Assembly: GCA_035509275.1 (NCBI GenBank)
Contig: DATJLU010000037.1
Coordinates: 1 to 64,000, forward strand
Length of the DNA: 64,000 nt
Direction: 5' to 3'
Source of the DNA: DAHUYF01 sp035509275
GTDB lineage: Bacteria > Pseudomonadota > Alphaproteobacteria > ATCC43930 > CGMCC-115725
Part shown: piece after piece, positions 7,528 through 17,245 of the stretch
How the letters are laid out: each line of letters begins with the position of its first letter
How positions within the stretch are numbered: position 1 is the stretch's first letter
Notes under the pieces: generated by a model
The model's database searches: none
Seen by the model: only the letters and a program-made list of their open reading frames with translations
What the model was told of the DNA's origin: nothing
Made by a program: the position numbers and the translations under genes

Positions 7528-9768
7528 ATGGCACCCTATCTCGAGCAGTCCCGCCAACCGGCCAGCGATGGCACGCCGGCGTTCTCGCTGCGCGAAGTGG
7601 TCTCCTCGCTGCGTCGTCACCGCTGGTTTGTTTTTGCCTGCATGCTGATCGGATCCGCAACAGGCGCGGGAATGCTGCTCTCGATCCCGCCCACTTACAC
7701 GGCCGAGAGTTCGATCGTGCTGGATACGCGCAAGCCGCGCCTCGTCGACCTGCCGTCGATCGTCGCCGAACAGACCACCAGTCCCGAGGTCGCGCAACTG
7801 CGCAGCGAGGTCGATGTTCTGGAGAGCGAGAACCTGGCGCGGCGGGTGATCGATGAATTGCATCTCATGAAGAATAAGGAGTTTATCGGCGGCCCTTCCT
7901 GGTCCGCCACCGCGGTCACCCTGCTCAAGCGCGGCATTCAATCCTATTTGCCTTGGCTGTACGAGCGGTTGCCAATACTTCGGCAGGCGGCGGCGACACC
8001 GGCACCGAGCAATGCGGCGCAGCTGACGCATGCGGTCGCGGTCTATCGTCAGCGTCTCGTCGTCAGCAACGACGGCCGCTCCTATATCATCCGCATACAG
8101 TTCAACTCCCACGATCCGCAGCTCGCCGCGCGCATCGTCAACACGCATGTCCAACTCTATCTGGCCGATCAGGTCGCGTTTAAGCAGGAGATCGGCAAGC
8201 AGGCGAGTGCTTGGATGACGCGTGAACTCTCGAATCTCGAGGCGAAGCTCCGGGCGTCCGAGGCGGCCGTACAGTCGTTCCGCGAGGCGAACCAGATCGT
8301 GCAGAGCGGCGACACGACGCTGCTATCGCAGCAGCTGGCCGCGGTCAATGCGCAGATCCCGGTCGTCGACGCCGAACTCGAAAGCCGGGAGTCTCGGCTG
8401 CGGCGCGCCCGCGAGCTGTCGAAGCGTAATTCCATCGATTCCGAATCAGACGTGCTGGACTCGCGACTGGTACAGCAGCTCCGCGAGCAGGAAGCCACGC
8501 TGCAGCAGAAGAAGGCCAATCTCGAGGCGACCTTCGGTGAGCATTACCCGTCGGTCGAGAAGACCAACGCCGAACTCGCTACTCTCCAACAGGATATCCA
8601 TATCGCAACCGCCCGGATCTTTCAGAGCTTGCAAAACGATGTCGACGTGGCGCGGGCAAAGGATAACGAGCTGCGCAACCGTCTGACCGAGCTCGAGCAG
8701 CGCACGATTATCGCCGATCGCGCCGAAGGCAAGCTCCGCGACCTGCGGCGCGAAGTCTCGGCTAACAACGCTCTGATCGAGGTGCTCCTGACCCGTTACA
8801 AGCAGGTGAGCGCGCAGGAGGAAATCCAGCAGGCCGACGCCCGCGTCGTCTCCGCGGCCGTGGCGCCAATCGCACCATCCTTCCCCAAGCTCGCGGTGCA
8901 CCTCCCGGTCGTGATCGTGGCATCGTTTCTTTCCGGCGCCGCACTCGCATTCCTCCGGGAACTCACCCGGCCGGGCTTCAAGGGAACGCATGAAATCGAG
9001 CTGGAATGCGAACTGCCGAGCCTCGGCTCCGTGCCCGTGGTCCCCAGCGTATGGCCGCGGCAGGTGCCGCAGAATCTCATCGCAACCGCTCCGCACTCGA
9101 CCTTCGCCGAGGCGATCCGGTACATCAAGAACTCGATCCAGGCGAGCGGGCTCTCGGTCCGCGCCACGCCAAAGACCTTCCTGATCACATCGTCGCTGCC
9201 GCACGAGGGTAAATCGGTGCTGGCGATGTCGCTGGCGCGAAGCTTCGCAATAGCGGGCAAGAAAACGCTCCTCATCGATTGCGACCTGCGCAATCCGTCG
9301 GTCGCGACGGCCATGACGCGTCCGCGAGAGACCCCCTCTCTGGCGCAAGTGCTCAATCGCGACGTCGACTGGCGCGACGCCATCTACAAAGATGACAAGT
9401 CGCCGCTCGAGGTGATATGTGCCGCCACGGGAACCCCGGCGCCGCACGATCTCGTGGCGTCACCGGTCATGCGCGCGCTGATCGACCAGTGCCGACGCCA
9501 CTACGACATCGTGATCTTGGATTCGCCGCCGATCACCGCCGTATCCGACGCGCTCATCCTGTCTCGCTGGGTGGATGCGACCATGCTCACCATCCGCTGG
9601 GGTGCGACGCCGCGCGAGATAGCGAAAACGTCGTTGAACAAGCTTTTTCAGAGTGGCGCGCGACTGTGCGGGGCGGTGCTCACGCAAGTGGATCTGCAGC
9701 GCGGCGTCTTCTCGCCGGCCGAGATCGAATACTATCACAAGCAGAACCGGGTCTACTATGCGCGATAG
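7528..9768 (+). CDS. Wzc/ExoP-type polysaccharide co-polymerase and tyrosine autokinase
   Basis: A 746-residue inner-membrane protein that controls chain length and export in Wzy-dependent polysaccharide synthesis. Two membrane segments (about 33-52 and 455-475) flank a long periplasmic region with coiled-coil stretches at about 220-420 (Wzz and GNVR-type domains). The cytoplasmic part is a BY-kinase: Walker A SSLPHEGKSVL near 555, Walker A' LLIDCDLRNPS, and Walker B DIVILDSPP near 660. The C-terminus carries a tyrosine cluster, EIEYYHKQNRVYYAR, the expected autophosphorylation tail. ATG 7528 is chosen because it just precedes the N-terminal membrane domain, with AAAGGA upstream; an earlier in-frame ATG would add 49 odd residues. 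It opens the plus-strand polysaccharide genes. Confidence 0.93.
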   Translation: MAPYLEQSRQPASDGTPAFSLREVVSSLRRHRWFVFACMLIGSATGAGMLLSIPPTYTAESSIVLDTRKPRLVDLPSIVAEQTTSPEVAQLRSEVDVLESENLARRVIDELHLMKNKEFIGGPSWSATAVTLLKRGIQSYLPWLYERLPILRQAAATPAPSNAAQLTHAVAVYRQRLVVSNDGRSYIIRIQFNSHDPQLAARIVNTHVQLYLADQVAFKQEIGKQASAWMTRELSNLEAKLRASEAAVQSFREANQIVQSGDTTLLSQQLAAVNAQIPVVDAELESRESRLRRARELSKRNSIDSESDVLDSRLVQQLREQEATLQQKKANLEATFGEHYPSVEKTNAELATLQQDIHIATARIFQSLQNDVDVARAKDNELRNRLTELEQRTIIADRAEGKLRDLRREVSANNALIEVLLTRYKQVSAQEEIQQADARVVSAAVAPIAPSFPKLAVHLPVVIVASFLSGAALAFLRELTRPGFKGTHEIELECELPSLGSVPVVPSVWPRQVPQNLIATAPHSTFAEAIRYIKNSIQASGLSVRATPKTFLITSSLPHEGKSVLAMSLARSFAIAGKKTLLIDCDLRNPSVATAMTRPRETPSLAQVLNRDVDWRDAIYKDDKSPLEVICAATGTPAPHDLVASPVMRALIDQCRRHYDIVILDSPPITAVSDALILSRWVDATMLTIRWGATPREIAKTSLNKLFQSGARLCGAVLTQVDLQRGVFSPAEIEYYHKQNRVYYAR

Positions 9769-9849
9769 AGCCTTAAGGTTCGCGGCCGCACGCATGTGCG
9801 CCGGCAGTACGCCCAAGGTGCACCAGAACCGGCGCTCGCCGTAGCGCGC

Positions 9850-11277
9850 ATGCTGGCGAAATTCGGCTCGATTCAGCTGCTCGGGCGGTTCCTGCCCGGG
9901 CTGATCAGCTTCCTGGTGGCCGCCGGCCTGACGCGCGTGTTGCCGCCTGAGCAATACGGCACCTTTGGACTGGCCTTGGCGCTTTCCCAGCTGTTCGCGC
10001 TTGGAGTATTCGGCTGGCTCGGCCTCTCGATAACGCGTCTGGCGACGGGGCGGACCCTTGAGTCTCGCTTCGCGACGACCGTGTTCACGGTCTTTGCCGT
10101 GCCGGCCGTCCTGGTGTGCTTCGCCGGCGGGCTGTCCTTCCTGCTGCCACTGCCGGAAGATGCCGCAGTCATGGTAGCCGCCGCCGCAGCCGGCAGCATC
10201 GTTCTTGGCTATTTCGACGTGAACTCCGCGTTCCTCACCGCCGCCTTCGACTTCCGCGGCTTTCTCGCCTTCAATCTCAGTCGCGCGGCAACGGGTGCGG
10301 CATTGGTTCTGGCCGCGGCCTATTTCACCCACAAGGGGCTCGCAGTGTTCGCGGTTTCGCTGATGGCGACCCTCTTCGTCTGCGTGCTGTTTCCGCGCCG
10401 GGTTCGGATCTCTTTCAGGAGCGGCGTCGATCGCGAGGTCCTGGCCCGGCTTGTCCGCTTTGGGATGCCGATCGCCGCCAGTCTTTCCCTCTTCTCGCTT
10501 TCCGCCTGGTCGGATCGGCTCATCTTGAGCGTCTACGCCGGGATCGCAGCGGTGGGGTTTTACACCGCTGCGACAGTCGTCGTGCAAAACAGCCTGCAGA
10601 TGGTAAGTCAGGCGATCGGCTCCGCGGCCTACCCCTTGGCGGTCCTGGCCTATGACAGCGGCAACCGCCTCGCCAGCAATCGCCAGCTCGAGCAGAACTT
10701 TATTGCGCTTATCGGCGTGCTGCTGCCGGGCGCCGTCGGTCTTTCTCTGCTCGCGCCCAACATCGTCGCGGTCCTTGTGGGCCCCAGCTATCGTGAGGCG
10801 GTGATCCGCCTCACCCCGCTCCTCGCGTCGGCGGCGGTGATTTCCGGAATACGGAGCAATTTTGTCGACCATGCCTTCCAATTGACCGGCAGCACTTGGC
10901 ACTACTTCTGGATCTCGGCCGGCATGGCGACAGTCAATCTCGTCGCGCTGATCCTGCTCGTCGCGCAGTTCGGTTATATGGGCGCCGGCGGGGCGGTAAT
11001 CCTGACCGAGCTCACCGGTCTCGTTCACGCTGTGCTGGCGGCGCGCCGAGTCTATCGGATGCCCTTCCCGCTGCGCGACGCGGCCAAGGTCGCAGCGGGA
11101 GTATCGGCGATGGCCGTCGCGCTTGTGCCATTCATGCATCTCAGCGGCCGCGTCGCGCTTTCGGGCCAGATTGCGTTGGGCTTTGCCGTCTACGTCCTCG
11201 CCTTGTGGTCGCTGAACCTCCTCAACCTGCGACAGACGACGATGAGCACGCTGCAGCGCTGGTTGACCGCACGATGA
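9850..11277 (+). CDS. Wzx-type lipid-linked oligosaccharide flippase
   Basis: About 475 residues with 12 or so membrane segments and the arrangement of the MATE/polysaccharide transport family, which moves undecaprenyl-linked repeat units across the inner membrane. The N-terminus LGRFLPGLISFLVAAGLTRV and the PPEQYGTFGLALALSQLF stretch are typical of family members. I prefer ATG 9850 because the protein then begins directly at the first membrane helix; a GTG at 9796 would add 18 residues. Neither has a strong ribosome-binding site. The stop overlaps the next start by four bases (ATGA), so translation is coupled to the following glycosyltransferase. Confidence 0.88.
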   Translation: MLAKFGSIQLLGRFLPGLISFLVAAGLTRVLPPEQYGTFGLALALSQLFALGVFGWLGLSITRLATGRTLESRFATTVFTVFAVPAVLVCFAGGLSFLLPLPEDAAVMVAAAAAGSIVLGYFDVNSAFLTAAFDFRGFLAFNLSRAATGAALVLAAAYFTHKGLAVFAVSLMATLFVCVLFPRRVRISFRSGVDREVLARLVRFGMPIAASLSLFSLSAWSDRLILSVYAGIAAVGFYTAATVVVQNSLQMVSQAIGSAAYPLAVLAYDSGNRLASNRQLEQNFIALIGVLLPGAVGLSLLAPNIVAVLVGPSYREAVIRLTPLLASAAVISGIRSNFVDHAFQLTGSTWHYFWISAGMATVNLVALILLVAQFGYMGAGGAVILTELTGLVHAVLAARRVYRMPFPLRDAAKVAAGVSAMAVALVPFMHLSGRVALSGQIALGFAVYVLALWSLNLLNLRQTTMSTLQRWLTAR

Positions 11278-13016
11278 CGCGGCCAACCGGCAGCACACCG
11301 AGCCGACAATCGATGCCAGGCGGCGCGCGGAAGCTGCGTTTTGCCATTATATGCCGCGGCTTCGCCTTCCCGGCTTGGCAAGCCGCCGCCCTTCGCGATC
11401 TCCTCGCATCAGGTCTGGCGGAGCCGGTGCTGCTGCTGATTGTCGATGAGAGCGCGGATAACGCGCCGACCGAAGCGCGAACCTGGCGATCCCTGTTTTA
11501 TCGCCTCTACCAGCGCTTCTGGGGCGTGCCGCGCCTCAAAGCGCTTCGACCCGTGGATCTGACGGAGGAGATCGGCCATTTGCCAGCCATTTGGCAGCAA
11601 GAGCACGCGGCAGGTTTTGGGGCCAGCGAGGTGACGGAGCTGCGCGGCTGCCGGCCGGACTTCATTCTTCAATTCGCTTTTTTACATGATGCGGACGAGC
11701 TCTCGTCGGCGTGCCGGTTCGGCATCTGGACCTACGATGCATATCCCGAGGACTGCCACGGAACGCTGACCGCCTTCTGGAGCTACCGGCAAGGTCGGCC
11801 CACTCTGGCTCGCGCATTGCTTCGAGTCGGCGGCGTGCCGTCAGGGGTATTGCATCAGGGCTGGTTTCGCGCGGGAGCGAGCTGTGCAGGCAGCCTGGAT
11901 GCCGCGCTCTTTGGCAGCGCCGATTGGTGCATGCGGGTATGTCGTCAGCTCCTGCTCGCACTCGACGGGGCGAGCGCACTGCCGCCGCTTGGCGCGCTGC
12001 CGGGACGGACGCCGCCGGCGGGCAATGGCGACGTCCTCCGCTTTCTCGCACGCCGGGCAGGCGCGATGATCATGGCCGTCTTTCGGCAGTACTTCCTTTT
12101 GGAGTACTGGAATATCGGTATCATCGATGCCGAGATCGAGCGCGTGGTCTCCTGCGGAGCGCCCGCGTCGGTGCGCTGGCTGCCCTCGCCTCGGCCGCTG
12201 CACTATCACGCGGATCCCTTTGCTCTGCCAAGCCAGCCGGGAGCGATCCTGTTCGAGGAATACAATCATGCCACCGGGCTTGGCTGGATTTCCGCGATCT
12301 CACTTGCCGATCGAGAGAGCGCGCCGCGGCGAATTGCGGCCTTCGATCAGGGGACGCATCGCTCCTATCCGTTTCTGTTTTCCTTCGAAGGTGCAACGTT
12401 CTGCATTCCGGAAAGCGCTTCCGACCGGCGGGTCGAGCTTTATCGTGCGGTTCGCTTTCCCGACCTTTGGCAGCATGCCGGAACGCTCATAAAAGACTTT
12501 CCGGCGCTCGACAGCTCGCTTTTTTTCCACGGCGACCGCTGGTGGCTCTTCTGTACGAGCGGCGAGCCGGGAGGTGAGCACAAGCTCTATGCCTGGCACG
12601 CCACGGACCTGCTCGGGACATGGGAACCGCATGCCCTCAACCCGCTGAAATGCGACGTCTCCTCAAGCCGACCTGCCGGGCGACCTTTCCTCATGGGAGG
12701 CGCGCTTTTCCGGCCGGCGCAGGACTGCTCCCGGACCTATGGCGGAGCCGTTGTCGTCAATCGCATCGTCACCCTCACGCCGACCGATTTCGCAGAAATT
12801 CCGACAGCACGCATCGCGCCATCCGCCGCGAGCGGCTATGGCGACGGGCTGCACACGCTATGCCCCTTCGGCCGGACGACGATCATCGACGGCAAGCGCT
12901 ACCGCTTCGATCTGCGCGCTCCCTACCTGAAGGTGAAGCGTGCCAGGCTATTGGGAGAGGTCCGACACAGCCCGGCGGCCGTCCTGTCGATGTCCGGCGG
13001 TATGGGCCGGCGATGA
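11274..13016 (+). CDS. Formyltransferase-like / GINT1-type glycosyltransferase fusion
   Basis: A 580-residue protein with two parts. Residues about 20-250 resemble the N-terminal fold of formyltransferases, including FGIWTYDAYPEDCHGTLTAFW, where the formyl-donor site normally sits. Residues about 290-570 resemble the beta-propeller N-domain of plant glucosamine inositolphosphorylceramide transferase 1 (GINT1): HADPFALP, SLFFHGDRWWLFCTSGE, HPLNP-like ALNPLKCDV, RPAQDCSRTYGGAVVVNRI and YGDGLHTL. Bacterial proteins with this pairing occur in polysaccharide clusters; their exact reaction is not known to me. The start overlaps the flippase stop and the stop overlaps the next start, both as ATGA, placing it firmly in the operon. 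Confidence 0.75.
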   Translation: MTRPTGSTPSRQSMPGGARKLRFAIICRGFAFPAWQAAALRDLLASGLAEPVLLLIVDESADNAPTEARTWRSLFYRLYQRFWGVPRLKALRPVDLTEEIGHLPAIWQQEHAAGFGASEVTELRGCRPDFILQFAFLHDADELSSACRFGIWTYDAYPEDCHGTLTAFWSYRQGRPTLARALLRVGGVPSGVLHQGWFRAGASCAGSLDAALFGSADWCMRVCRQLLLALDGASALPPLGALPGRTPPAGNGDVLRFLARRAGAMIMAVFRQYFLLEYWNIGIIDAEIERVVSCGAPASVRWLPSPRPLHYHADPFALPSQPGAILFEEYNHATGLGWISAISLADRESAPRRIAAFDQGTHRSYPFLFSFEGATFCIPESASDRRVELYRAVRFPDLWQHAGTLIKDFPALDSSLFFHGDRWWLFCTSGEPGGEHKLYAWHATDLLGTWEPHALNPLKCDVSSSRPAGRPFLMGGALFRPAQDCSRTYGGAVVVNRIVTLTPTDFAEIPTARIAPSAASGYGDGLHTLCPFGRTTIIDGKRYRFDLRAPYLKVKRARLLGEVRHSPAAVLSMSGGMGRR

Positions 13017-14383
13017 ACGACGTCGCCGAAATCGACGTTGCGGCGCGCCATGCCTCGCGGCCCGGCAAGCTCAAGATCGCCTTCGTTGCCGACCAATTCT
13101 CGCCTCCGGTGTTCGACGGGTCGACCTTTGTCTACAAGAACTGGGTCGACTTTCTCAGTGAGCACTATGCGCTTTACGCTATCTTTTTCAGCTACCATGG
13201 AGACGGCGTCGATGCCGCGCAGCGCTACCTGACCGAACGTTGCGAGGCACATTTGATATTGCCAGGCGCGCCGAGCAATCGTCTGTGGAAGATTCTCCGC
13301 GCAGCGTCGCGGTTCACCACCGGAACCGTGTTCGCGCCCCGCTGGATCGAGGAGCTTGGTCGCGCAGGCATCCATCGTGCCATCGCGGAATTTATCCGCG
13401 GCCACAATCTTCGCCTGTTCCTAGTCAGCAAGCTTGGCTCCGTACCGCTCTTCGGCGAAAGAAATTTGCATCGGACGGGTGCTCGCTTCCTTCTCGATAC
13501 CCACGACGATTTTGTGGCCCGCGAATCTCAGGACCGCGAAGCTCTCATCGATCTCTTCGAGCGATTCCCCGAGCTGAAGGGCCACGCGCGGTTTCGCGAT
13601 ATGCGCCTGCGCCAATTGTTGTCGCGCCTTGTGCCGCGGCGCGCGCGAGCGCAAGAGGCACGGCTCTGCGCACTTTTCGACTGTGTGCTGTCGAGCTCGC
13701 CAGGCGAGCACGCCTTCTACCAGGCGGCTCTCGCCGACGTCGTGCCTTGCATCCATCTCGGGTGGCCGCCGCGAAAGGGAGAGCCCCCCGTCCACGGGAA
13801 CGCCGACAGTATCCCCGCGTCATTTGATGTCGGCTTCATCGGCGGCGACAATCCATTCAACGTCGCAGCCGTGCTGTTTTTCTGCACCGAGGTTTTGCCG
13901 CTCGTTCGCGAGTCGCGCCCGGATTTCACCGTACTGATTGCCGGAAACGTCGCTCACCCGCTTGCCCATCTCGGGCACCACTGGCCCGGGGTCGAGGTGT
14001 GCGGCTATCTCCCCGACGCGCATTCGTTTTACGACCGCGTACGGGTGGTCGTCGTGCCGCTGCTCTCAGGCACCGGCGTGAGTATCAAGACGGTAGACGC
14101 GCTTGACAGAGGCAAGCCCGTCGTCTCGACGCGCATTGGGGCGCGCGGGCTCGCCGACTGGGCCGCCCATCCGCGCCTCTTCATTGCCGATGATGCCCAA
14201 GGTTTTGCCGCAAACGTGCTTGCGCTCTGCGATCCCACTCAACCCGCGAGAGGCTGCAGTGCCTGCGGCGCCGGCTCTCCCGCTTCCGAAACCGGCTCGA
14301 CAATCTCGTTTCGCTCTGCGTTCGAACAGCTCCTGCGACGCTATGGCGACGTCGACGATGCGCTTCTCGGGCGTGGCGAATGA
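13013..14383 (+). CDS. Glycosyltransferase, GT4-like (group 1)
   Basis: A 456-residue protein with the two-Rossmann GT-B fold. The C-terminal nucleotide-sugar region is clear: DVGFIGGDNPFNVAAVLFF, DFTVLIAGNV, VEVCGYLPDAHSFYDRVRVV and VPLLSGTGVSIKTVDALDRG, followed by KPVVSTRIGARGL. Family members add a sugar from a nucleotide donor to a lipid-linked acceptor in the cytoplasm. The start ATG overlaps the preceding stop by four bases. It is the last plus-strand gene of this operon and converges on the GT2 gene at 14416 with about 30 bases between them. Confidence 0.88.
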   Translation: MNDVAEIDVAARHASRPGKLKIAFVADQFSPPVFDGSTFVYKNWVDFLSEHYALYAIFFSYHGDGVDAAQRYLTERCEAHLILPGAPSNRLWKILRAASRFTTGTVFAPRWIEELGRAGIHRAIAEFIRGHNLRLFLVSKLGSVPLFGERNLHRTGARFLLDTHDDFVARESQDREALIDLFERFPELKGHARFRDMRLRQLLSRLVPRRARAQEARLCALFDCVLSSSPGEHAFYQAALADVVPCIHLGWPPRKGEPPVHGNADSIPASFDVGFIGGDNPFNVAAVLFFCTEVLPLVRESRPDFTVLIAGNVAHPLAHLGHHWPGVEVCGYLPDAHSFYDRVRVVVVPLLSGTGVSIKTVDALDRGKPVVSTRIGARGLADWAAHPRLFIADDAQGFAANVLALCDPTQPARGCSACGAGSPASETGSTISFRSAFEQLLRRYGDVDDALLGRGE

Positions 14384-14415
14384 AAAACCAATCGGTAGGG
14401 CAAGCACGAGATGTC

Positions 14416-15483
14416 CTATCCCGTGCGGTGCGCGGCAGATCCGCTTCGGGAGCGCCTAAGGAGCCAAGCGAGCCAAGAAGGACGGGCAGATCGATCAAGG
14501 CGCCATTCGATAAACCGGCGCGCCACGCCCCCGAAGCTCAAACTGACGAGTACGAACCACAGCAGCTCGACGGCGCGACGTAGGGCGGGCATATCGGAGC
14601 GGCTGAGGCAGCGGCCGGCAAGCAGGCAAACGCGGACCAAATCCGCGGGGCGTCCGGGTCGCTCGTCGAGTTTGGCCGCGATCAGGCGGTAGCGGAGAAA
14701 GGTCAGCGAGTGATCGAGCGGGTCGCCCGGCGCGAGGGCAACGCCGCGCTGCGCCGCGAGTTCGCGCAGATACTGCAGCTCGGATTGACGCTGCGTCAGA
14801 TAGGCGCGAATCCTCGCCATGGAAAAGCGGTGCAGCGCCCATAGATTGTTGGCGTGGATTCGGTAGAAGCCGAGAGGCTCTGCCAGGGTTTGAATGTCAC
14901 CGAACAGCGGGGCAACGGTATTGAGCGCGCCATCGGCAAAGCGGAACCGCTCTGGCGACAACGGCATCACCTGTGCCAGGAAGGGGCGCGAGAAGGCGTT
15001 CCCGCTTGCCGGCGGCCAAACGTAGCCGCTCGTCTCCACAAATTCCCGCCTGATCTTGTCCGGCGTGTAGTTACGCGGATAAACCGGTTCTATGGCGCTC
15101 GCCGAGCGTCCAATCGGATCCACGATCTCCAGGCCGAATTGCACTTTCGCGACGGCAGGCTGCCAAGCAGCGACGACCTCCTGCACCGCGTTACGCTGGA
15201 GCATGTCGTCGGCGTCGAGAAACACGATAAGTTCGCCATGGCTCGCCGCGTAGCCGGCATTGTAAGCGCCGGTAGGACCGCGGTTCTCCTGGAGCAAGAC
15301 GATTGCGCGATCGCGGTAGTCTTCGATAATCGCCCGCGACCCATCACTCGAACCGTCATCGACGACGATCGTCTCGATGTTGTCATAGGTTTGTCCAAGC
15401 ACCGAAAGGATCGCTTCGCGCAGATAGCGTTCATAGTTATAGTTGGTGATAATAACGCTGACGAGAACGCCACCGTCGAACAT
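14416..15483 (-). CDS. Glycosyltransferase family 2
   Basis: A 355-residue GT-A protein. The N-terminus VSVIITNYNYERYLREAILS, then VVDDGSSDGS and the metal-binding FLDADDM at about residue 90, are standard GT2 landmarks. It would transfer a sugar from a nucleotide donor during repeat-unit assembly in the cytoplasm. The C-terminal third, after about residue 250, is helical and arginine-rich, perhaps associating with the membrane. It lies on the minus strand downstream of a small membrane protein and a GT4 gene. Confidence 0.9.
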   Translation of the reverse strand: MFDGGVLVSVIITNYNYERYLREAILSVLGQTYDNIETIVVDDGSSDGSRAIIEDYRDRAIVLLQENRGPTGAYNAGYAASHGELIVFLDADDMLQRNAVQEVVAAWQPAVAKVQFGLEIVDPIGRSASAIEPVYPRNYTPDKIRREFVETSGYVWPPASGNAFSRPFLAQVMPLSPERFRFADGALNTVAPLFGDIQTLAEPLGFYRIHANNLWALHRFSMARIRAYLTQRQSELQYLRELAAQRGVALAPGDPLDHSLTFLRYRLIAAKLDERPGRPADLVRVCLLAGRCLSRSDMPALRRAVELLWFVLVSLSFGGVARRFIEWRLDRSARPSWLAWLLRRSRSGSAAHRTG

Positions 15484-15588
15484 GAGAGTCTCCGGTACTG
15501 ATCCGATGATGTGCGTTCACGTCATCGATCGTCCCGGATCGAGAGGGGGTACAAAATCAGAGCCATGTGGTGAACACTGAGCCGCGAC

Positions 15589-15885
15589 TCAATTCGGCGT
15601 AACCGCATCGCTTATCGGATGGCTTCTGCATGAGAAGTCGTATTGCGGGCCATTGGCCGGCGATGCTGCGGTAAAGCAAAAGGTGACTGTGCGGCCCGTG
15701 TCGTCATAGACCCACAGAAACGACTGAAGATTGGTCGAAGAGCTCACGATCTGCGGACGTATCGGCGCCGGTTGCGGTGCCTCAGAGGCGCCCATGGCGA
15801 GCGTCACGAGTCCTGCTCCGGCGACGAGGCCGAGCACACCACATGCGATGAAAAGCGCAGCGCGATTGAGCAAGGCTCCCTCCAT
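15589..15885 (-). CDS. Small membrane-anchored protein of unknown function
   Basis: About 98 residues: an N-terminal hydrophobic anchor (AALFIACGVLGLVAGAGLVTLAMG), then a small domain with FLWVYDDTGRTVTFCFTA and YDFSCRSH that contains two cysteines. Three starts are possible: TTG 15897, ATG 15885, and TTG 15873. The TTG at 15873 has the best ribosome-binding site (GGAGGGAG), but the ATG is kept here as the conventional choice. The gene follows the GT4 stop by about 20 bases and is likely co-transcribed with it. Function unknown. Confidence 0.6.
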   Translation of the reverse strand: MEGALLNRAALFIACGVLGLVAGAGLVTLAMGASEAPQPAPIRPQIVSSSTNLQSFLWVYDDTGRTVTFCFTAASPANGPQYDFSCRSHPISDAVTPN

Positions 15886-15905
15886 CGATTGGATCAACGC
15901 GGGAC

Positions 15906-17003
15906 TCAGCCCGCGATCATGTGCTTGCGATAAATCCGGCGAATGCGGCGTTCAAAGATGTCCAGGTCGAACGCTTGGCAGAAGCGCGCACGCGCTTGCC
16001 CGCCGAGCCGGCGACGGAGCACTGGATCGTCGATCAGACGCATCATTGCCCGTGCCAGGCTCGCGCTGTCGCCGACCGGAACGAGCAGTCCCGTCTCCCC
16101 GTCGGTGATCGCCTCCGGCACCGAGCCTACCGGCGTCACAACGATGGCGAGGCCATAGGCCATGCCCTCGATGACGACCATCGGAAAGCATTCGAAGTGC
16201 GAAGGCAGAACCAGGATGTCGGCGCGTTCCAGCAGGCGTTGCGTGGCGCTACCGTCCGTCCAGCCGACGAACGCGATCCGATCGGCGATCCCGAGCTGGC
16301 GTGCGCGGCCTTGGTAGTGCGAGATGTCGCCGATGCCAGCAATCGTCAAACGCCAATTCGCTCCAGAGATGAGCGGCAGCGACAGCGCCTCCAGGAGCTC
16401 GCCGATACCCTTTTCCTTCCAGACCATGCCGAGAAAGAGGATCTCGCAAACCTCGCGGCGCTTCTTGTCGGCCGCGAGCACCGGACGCGGGACCGCATTG
16501 TAGAGGATCGTGACCCGCTCCCGCGGCATGGCAAGCCGCGAAACCACGAACTCCCGCCAGTATTCGCCGAGCACGATGACCTCGGAGACGCCGCCGACGA
16601 TCCACCGCAGGGCGTTCAGCCTTGGCCCGTCCAGCTCCTCACAGAATCGATCGAGGTCCCCGCCATGAATGTGCAGCACGACCGGCACCCGGAAGACCCT
16701 GCATATCAACATCATCACTGATTTCCGATACACGCTTCCATAGGCCGCCATCTGCACGTGGGCCAACGCGATCCGACGCGCGGCGCAAGCAACCAGGAGC
16801 TGGATGACGGCGCGGAAGAAATATAACGGCATCAGGTACAGGGCGTTTGCCTCGTTCACGCGCCGGCCATAGGTGTCGATCATGGCGATGGCGAGAGCGC
16901 GGTCTGCGGCGAGACGATCGGTCAGATGGGCGACCATCCGGCCCATTCCGCCGCGTGCGAGCGCCCCGCCCGGCGCGATGATGTAGACCCTCTTTCTGGT
17001 CAC
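15906..17003 (-). CDS. Glycosyltransferase, GT4 family
   Basis: A 365-residue GT-B protein beginning RKRVYIIAPGGALARGGMGR. C-terminal landmarks are EILFLGMVWKEKGIGELLEAL, RIAFVGWTDG, ILVLPSHFECFPMVVIEGMA and TPVGSVPEAITDGETGLLVP, which carry the conserved E-x7-E donor site. I choose GTG 17003 because TGGAG stands six bases upstream and because the AT-rich element at 17055-17068 lies between it and the next candidate, ATG 17048. It shares a divergent control region with the Wzy gene. Confidence 0.88.
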   Translation of the reverse strand: MTRKRVYIIAPGGALARGGMGRMVAHLTDRLAADRALAIAMIDTYGRRVNEANALYLMPLYFFRAVIQLLVACAARRIALAHVQMAAYGSVYRKSVMMLICRVFRVPVVLHIHGGDLDRFCEELDGPRLNALRWIVGGVSEVIVLGEYWREFVVSRLAMPRERVTILYNAVPRPVLAADKKRREVCEILFLGMVWKEKGIGELLEALSLPLISGANWRLTIAGIGDISHYQGRARQLGIADRIAFVGWTDGSATQRLLERADILVLPSHFECFPMVVIEGMAYGLAIVVTPVGSVPEAITDGETGLLVPVGDSASLARAMMRLIDDPVLRRRLGGQARARFCQAFDLDIFERRIRRIYRKHMIAG

Positions 17004-17054
17004 GCTGGCTCCACAATACCGAGGACGCCGATCATAGCCCGAAATCATCGCTGA

Positions 17055-17068
17055 CGAAAAGATAAACC
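17055..17068 (-). promoter_or_regulatory. TTTATCTTTTCG element before the GT4 gene
   Basis: On the minus strand it reads GGTTTATCTTTTCG, about 50 bases before the GTG start at 17003. It matches the elements before the wzc-like gene and the P450 in the same orientation relative to the gene. Confidence 0.4.
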
Positions 17069-17245
17069 TGACCGTATTTTCGATTAACAACCCGGGATTC
17101 GCCATTCCCGAGGGCCCACCAACCGTCGCGTCAAATTTTCGATAACAAGAACGATAATAAAACGCCCGCGCACCGAGCCGGCGTGCTATCCTCTGCGAGC
17201 TGGCGGCGCGTCCGCATGCAGGCATAGCGGTGGCGGGGGAGAGAG

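Noticed and set aside
9460..11298. A 612-codon open frame on the minus strand opposite the flippase gene.
   Set aside because: Its product is rich in His, Arg, Glu and Gln without domains; it is the mirror of a GC-rich membrane-protein gene.
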